NCBI GenBank assembly: GCA_034696485.1
Contig: JAQIWT010000465.1
Location: 1 to 19,730, forward strand
Origin: Isohypsibius dastychi
Lineage: Eukaryota; Tardigrada; Eutardigrada; Parachela; Isohypsibiidae
Direction: 5' to 3'
Length of the DNA: 19,730 nucleotides
Shown: piece after piece, positions 19,301-19,730 of the stretch
Layout of the letters: each line of letters opens with the position of its first letter
Position numbering within the stretch: the first letter of the stretch is position 1
Notes under the pieces: model-generated
Told to the model about the DNA's origin: nothing
Database searches by the model: none
What the model saw: the letters and a program-made list of their open reading frames with translations, nothing else
Translations under genes and position numbers: made by a program

Positions 19301-19730
19301 TTTCAGGGAAGAGGGGCCGGGTTGCGGTTGCGGAGTTGGAAGTCGCTGGTAAGAAAGTTTTCTTCAATCGTAGCTTGCTTTACCGTTTTCTTTTATCAGG
19401 CCAGAATGGTCAAAAGAAACCGCCGCTGAAGCAAAGAAAGAATTCGATGAATTATCAACAGCTTGTTTCCTTGTATAAGATTTGTAAGGAACTTCTTCGC
19501 TCACCGTCTTACATGAATTATGGATTTTGGACTATGTTTTTTTTCAGGTCCTCTGGCATATCTCCGTTACGAACCGAAAATCAATCGCCGCGAAGAATGT
19601 CAAAAAGAGCCGAATGATATCGTCGAACCAAAGTGCATCAAGCTGAACGACGCTGTTTCCTGCTGGTATTTCAATGAAGGAGGGGACATGAAATGTCGTC
19701 TGCGTGAAAGAAGTGCCGGAGATGAGATGA
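16315..19730 (+). CDS. Unknown Pro/Gly/Ser-rich multi-exon protein, 3' end outside the window
   Basis: Exons 16315-16501, 16553-16902, 16964-17141, 17205-17312, 17388-17477, 17577-17633, 17876-17911, 17966-17995, 18182-18277, 19307-19348, 19400-19483 and 19548 onward join in frame. The start MSSPVEKPHDDEAG follows an acceptor directly. The N-terminal 180 residues look folded (NYEVLRNMLLNHEARG, HFVIRFATDKVVQKIAYD, SGMYLVQGDFVKA). The middle is low-complexity, with a run of five prolines (QPPPPPVP), NAPPPVMP and Ser/Ala/Gly-rich text. Two tiny exons encode similar acidic pieces (FVESEEGDN and FNDESGNGS). The last visible part is basic then Cys-containing (QKKPPLKQRKN, ICPLAYLRYEPK, SCWYFNEGGDMKC). 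I do not recognise the family. A nuclear or scaffold protein is possible but not shown. All internal exons from 17205 on begin and end in phase 1. Confidence 0.68.
18697..18999. repeat. Imperfect foldback repeat in the intron
   Basis: Two arm pairs nest. The outer arms, 18697-18715 and 18981-18999, match 18 of 19 bases (CGCACCGGAAATG core). The inner arms, about 18763-18827 and 18906-18969, match at most positions (TTTTTCAAATGCAAACGGGA against the reverse of TCCCGTTTGCTTTTGAAAAA). The loop is about 78 bases and AT-rich. The structure looks like a foldback MITE. Confidence 0.7.
18999..19193. repeat. Perfect 32-bp inverted repeat in the intron
   Basis: Arms 18999-19030 and 19162-19193 are exact reverse complements over 32 bases (arm core GAGTCCAGACGATTTTTCAT), with a 131-base spacer. 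The left arm abuts the outer arm of the foldback at 18697-18999, so the two may be parts of one element or nested insertions. Confidence 0.8.

Larger units (their letters stand above)
18278..19306 (+). other. Long intron (1029 bp) of the right-hand gene, with foldback repeats
   Basis: This intron is several times longer than its neighbours. It runs from a GTAAGC donor to a TTTCAG acceptor and joins exons ending GRKR and starting with a Gly codon then KRGRV. No coding exon is supported inside. About half of it (18685-19193) is inverted repeats. Confidence 0.6.

Overview
The window is nuclear DNA from an animal. It holds seven spliced genes with short GT-AG introns, mostly about 45-150 bp, and little space between genes. 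Two families found in animals, an ELAV/Hu-type RNA-binding protein and an SHP-type SH2 tyrosine phosphatase, point to a metazoan. The small introns and packed genes suggest an invertebrate with a compact genome. The phylum cannot be named from this sequence. Every exon boundary below was worked out by hand from splice signals, reading phase and protein similarity.

Layout, left to right: (A) 731-2529, minus, a three-RRM ELAV/Hu-like protein in 8 exons. (B) 3071-5129, minus, a 405-residue protein of unknown family in 7 exons. (C) 6065-8102, plus, a BTB-BACK protein in 6 exons, divergent from B across about 0.9 kb that carries a CCAAT/GT-box/TATA promoter candidate. (D) 8421-9501, minus, an unrecognised protein of about 200-256 residues, convergent with C. 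(E) 9582-12852, plus, an intact four-exon Tnp2/CMC-type DDE transposase gene of 1014 codons with no terminal inverted repeats that I could find. (F) 13278-15409, plus, an SHP/corkscrew-like gene with one complete SH2 and one PTP domain. (G) 16315 to beyond the right edge, plus, an unrecognised Pro/Gly/Ser-rich protein built from many small exons that begin and end in phase 1.

The strongest observation is gene F. The reading frame is intact through every exon, but four catalytic loops are altered (KNRF, WPE, HCRTGIGR, LVRTEEQ) and the N-terminal SH2 that normally autoinhibits SHP enzymes is missing or decayed. This suggests a divergent paralog that has become a weak enzyme or a pseudophosphatase. 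Other points of interest are the apparently host-like transposase gene E directly upstream of F, the run of phase 1-1 exons in G, two foldback repeats in a G intron (one with perfect 32-bp arms), and roughly six-fold over-representation of the ETS-like 7-mer CCGGAAG.

The genes do not form an obvious pathway. They are separate transcription units, with promoter and polyadenylation signals visible for several of them. No rRNA, tRNA, CRISPR or prokaryotic features were seen.
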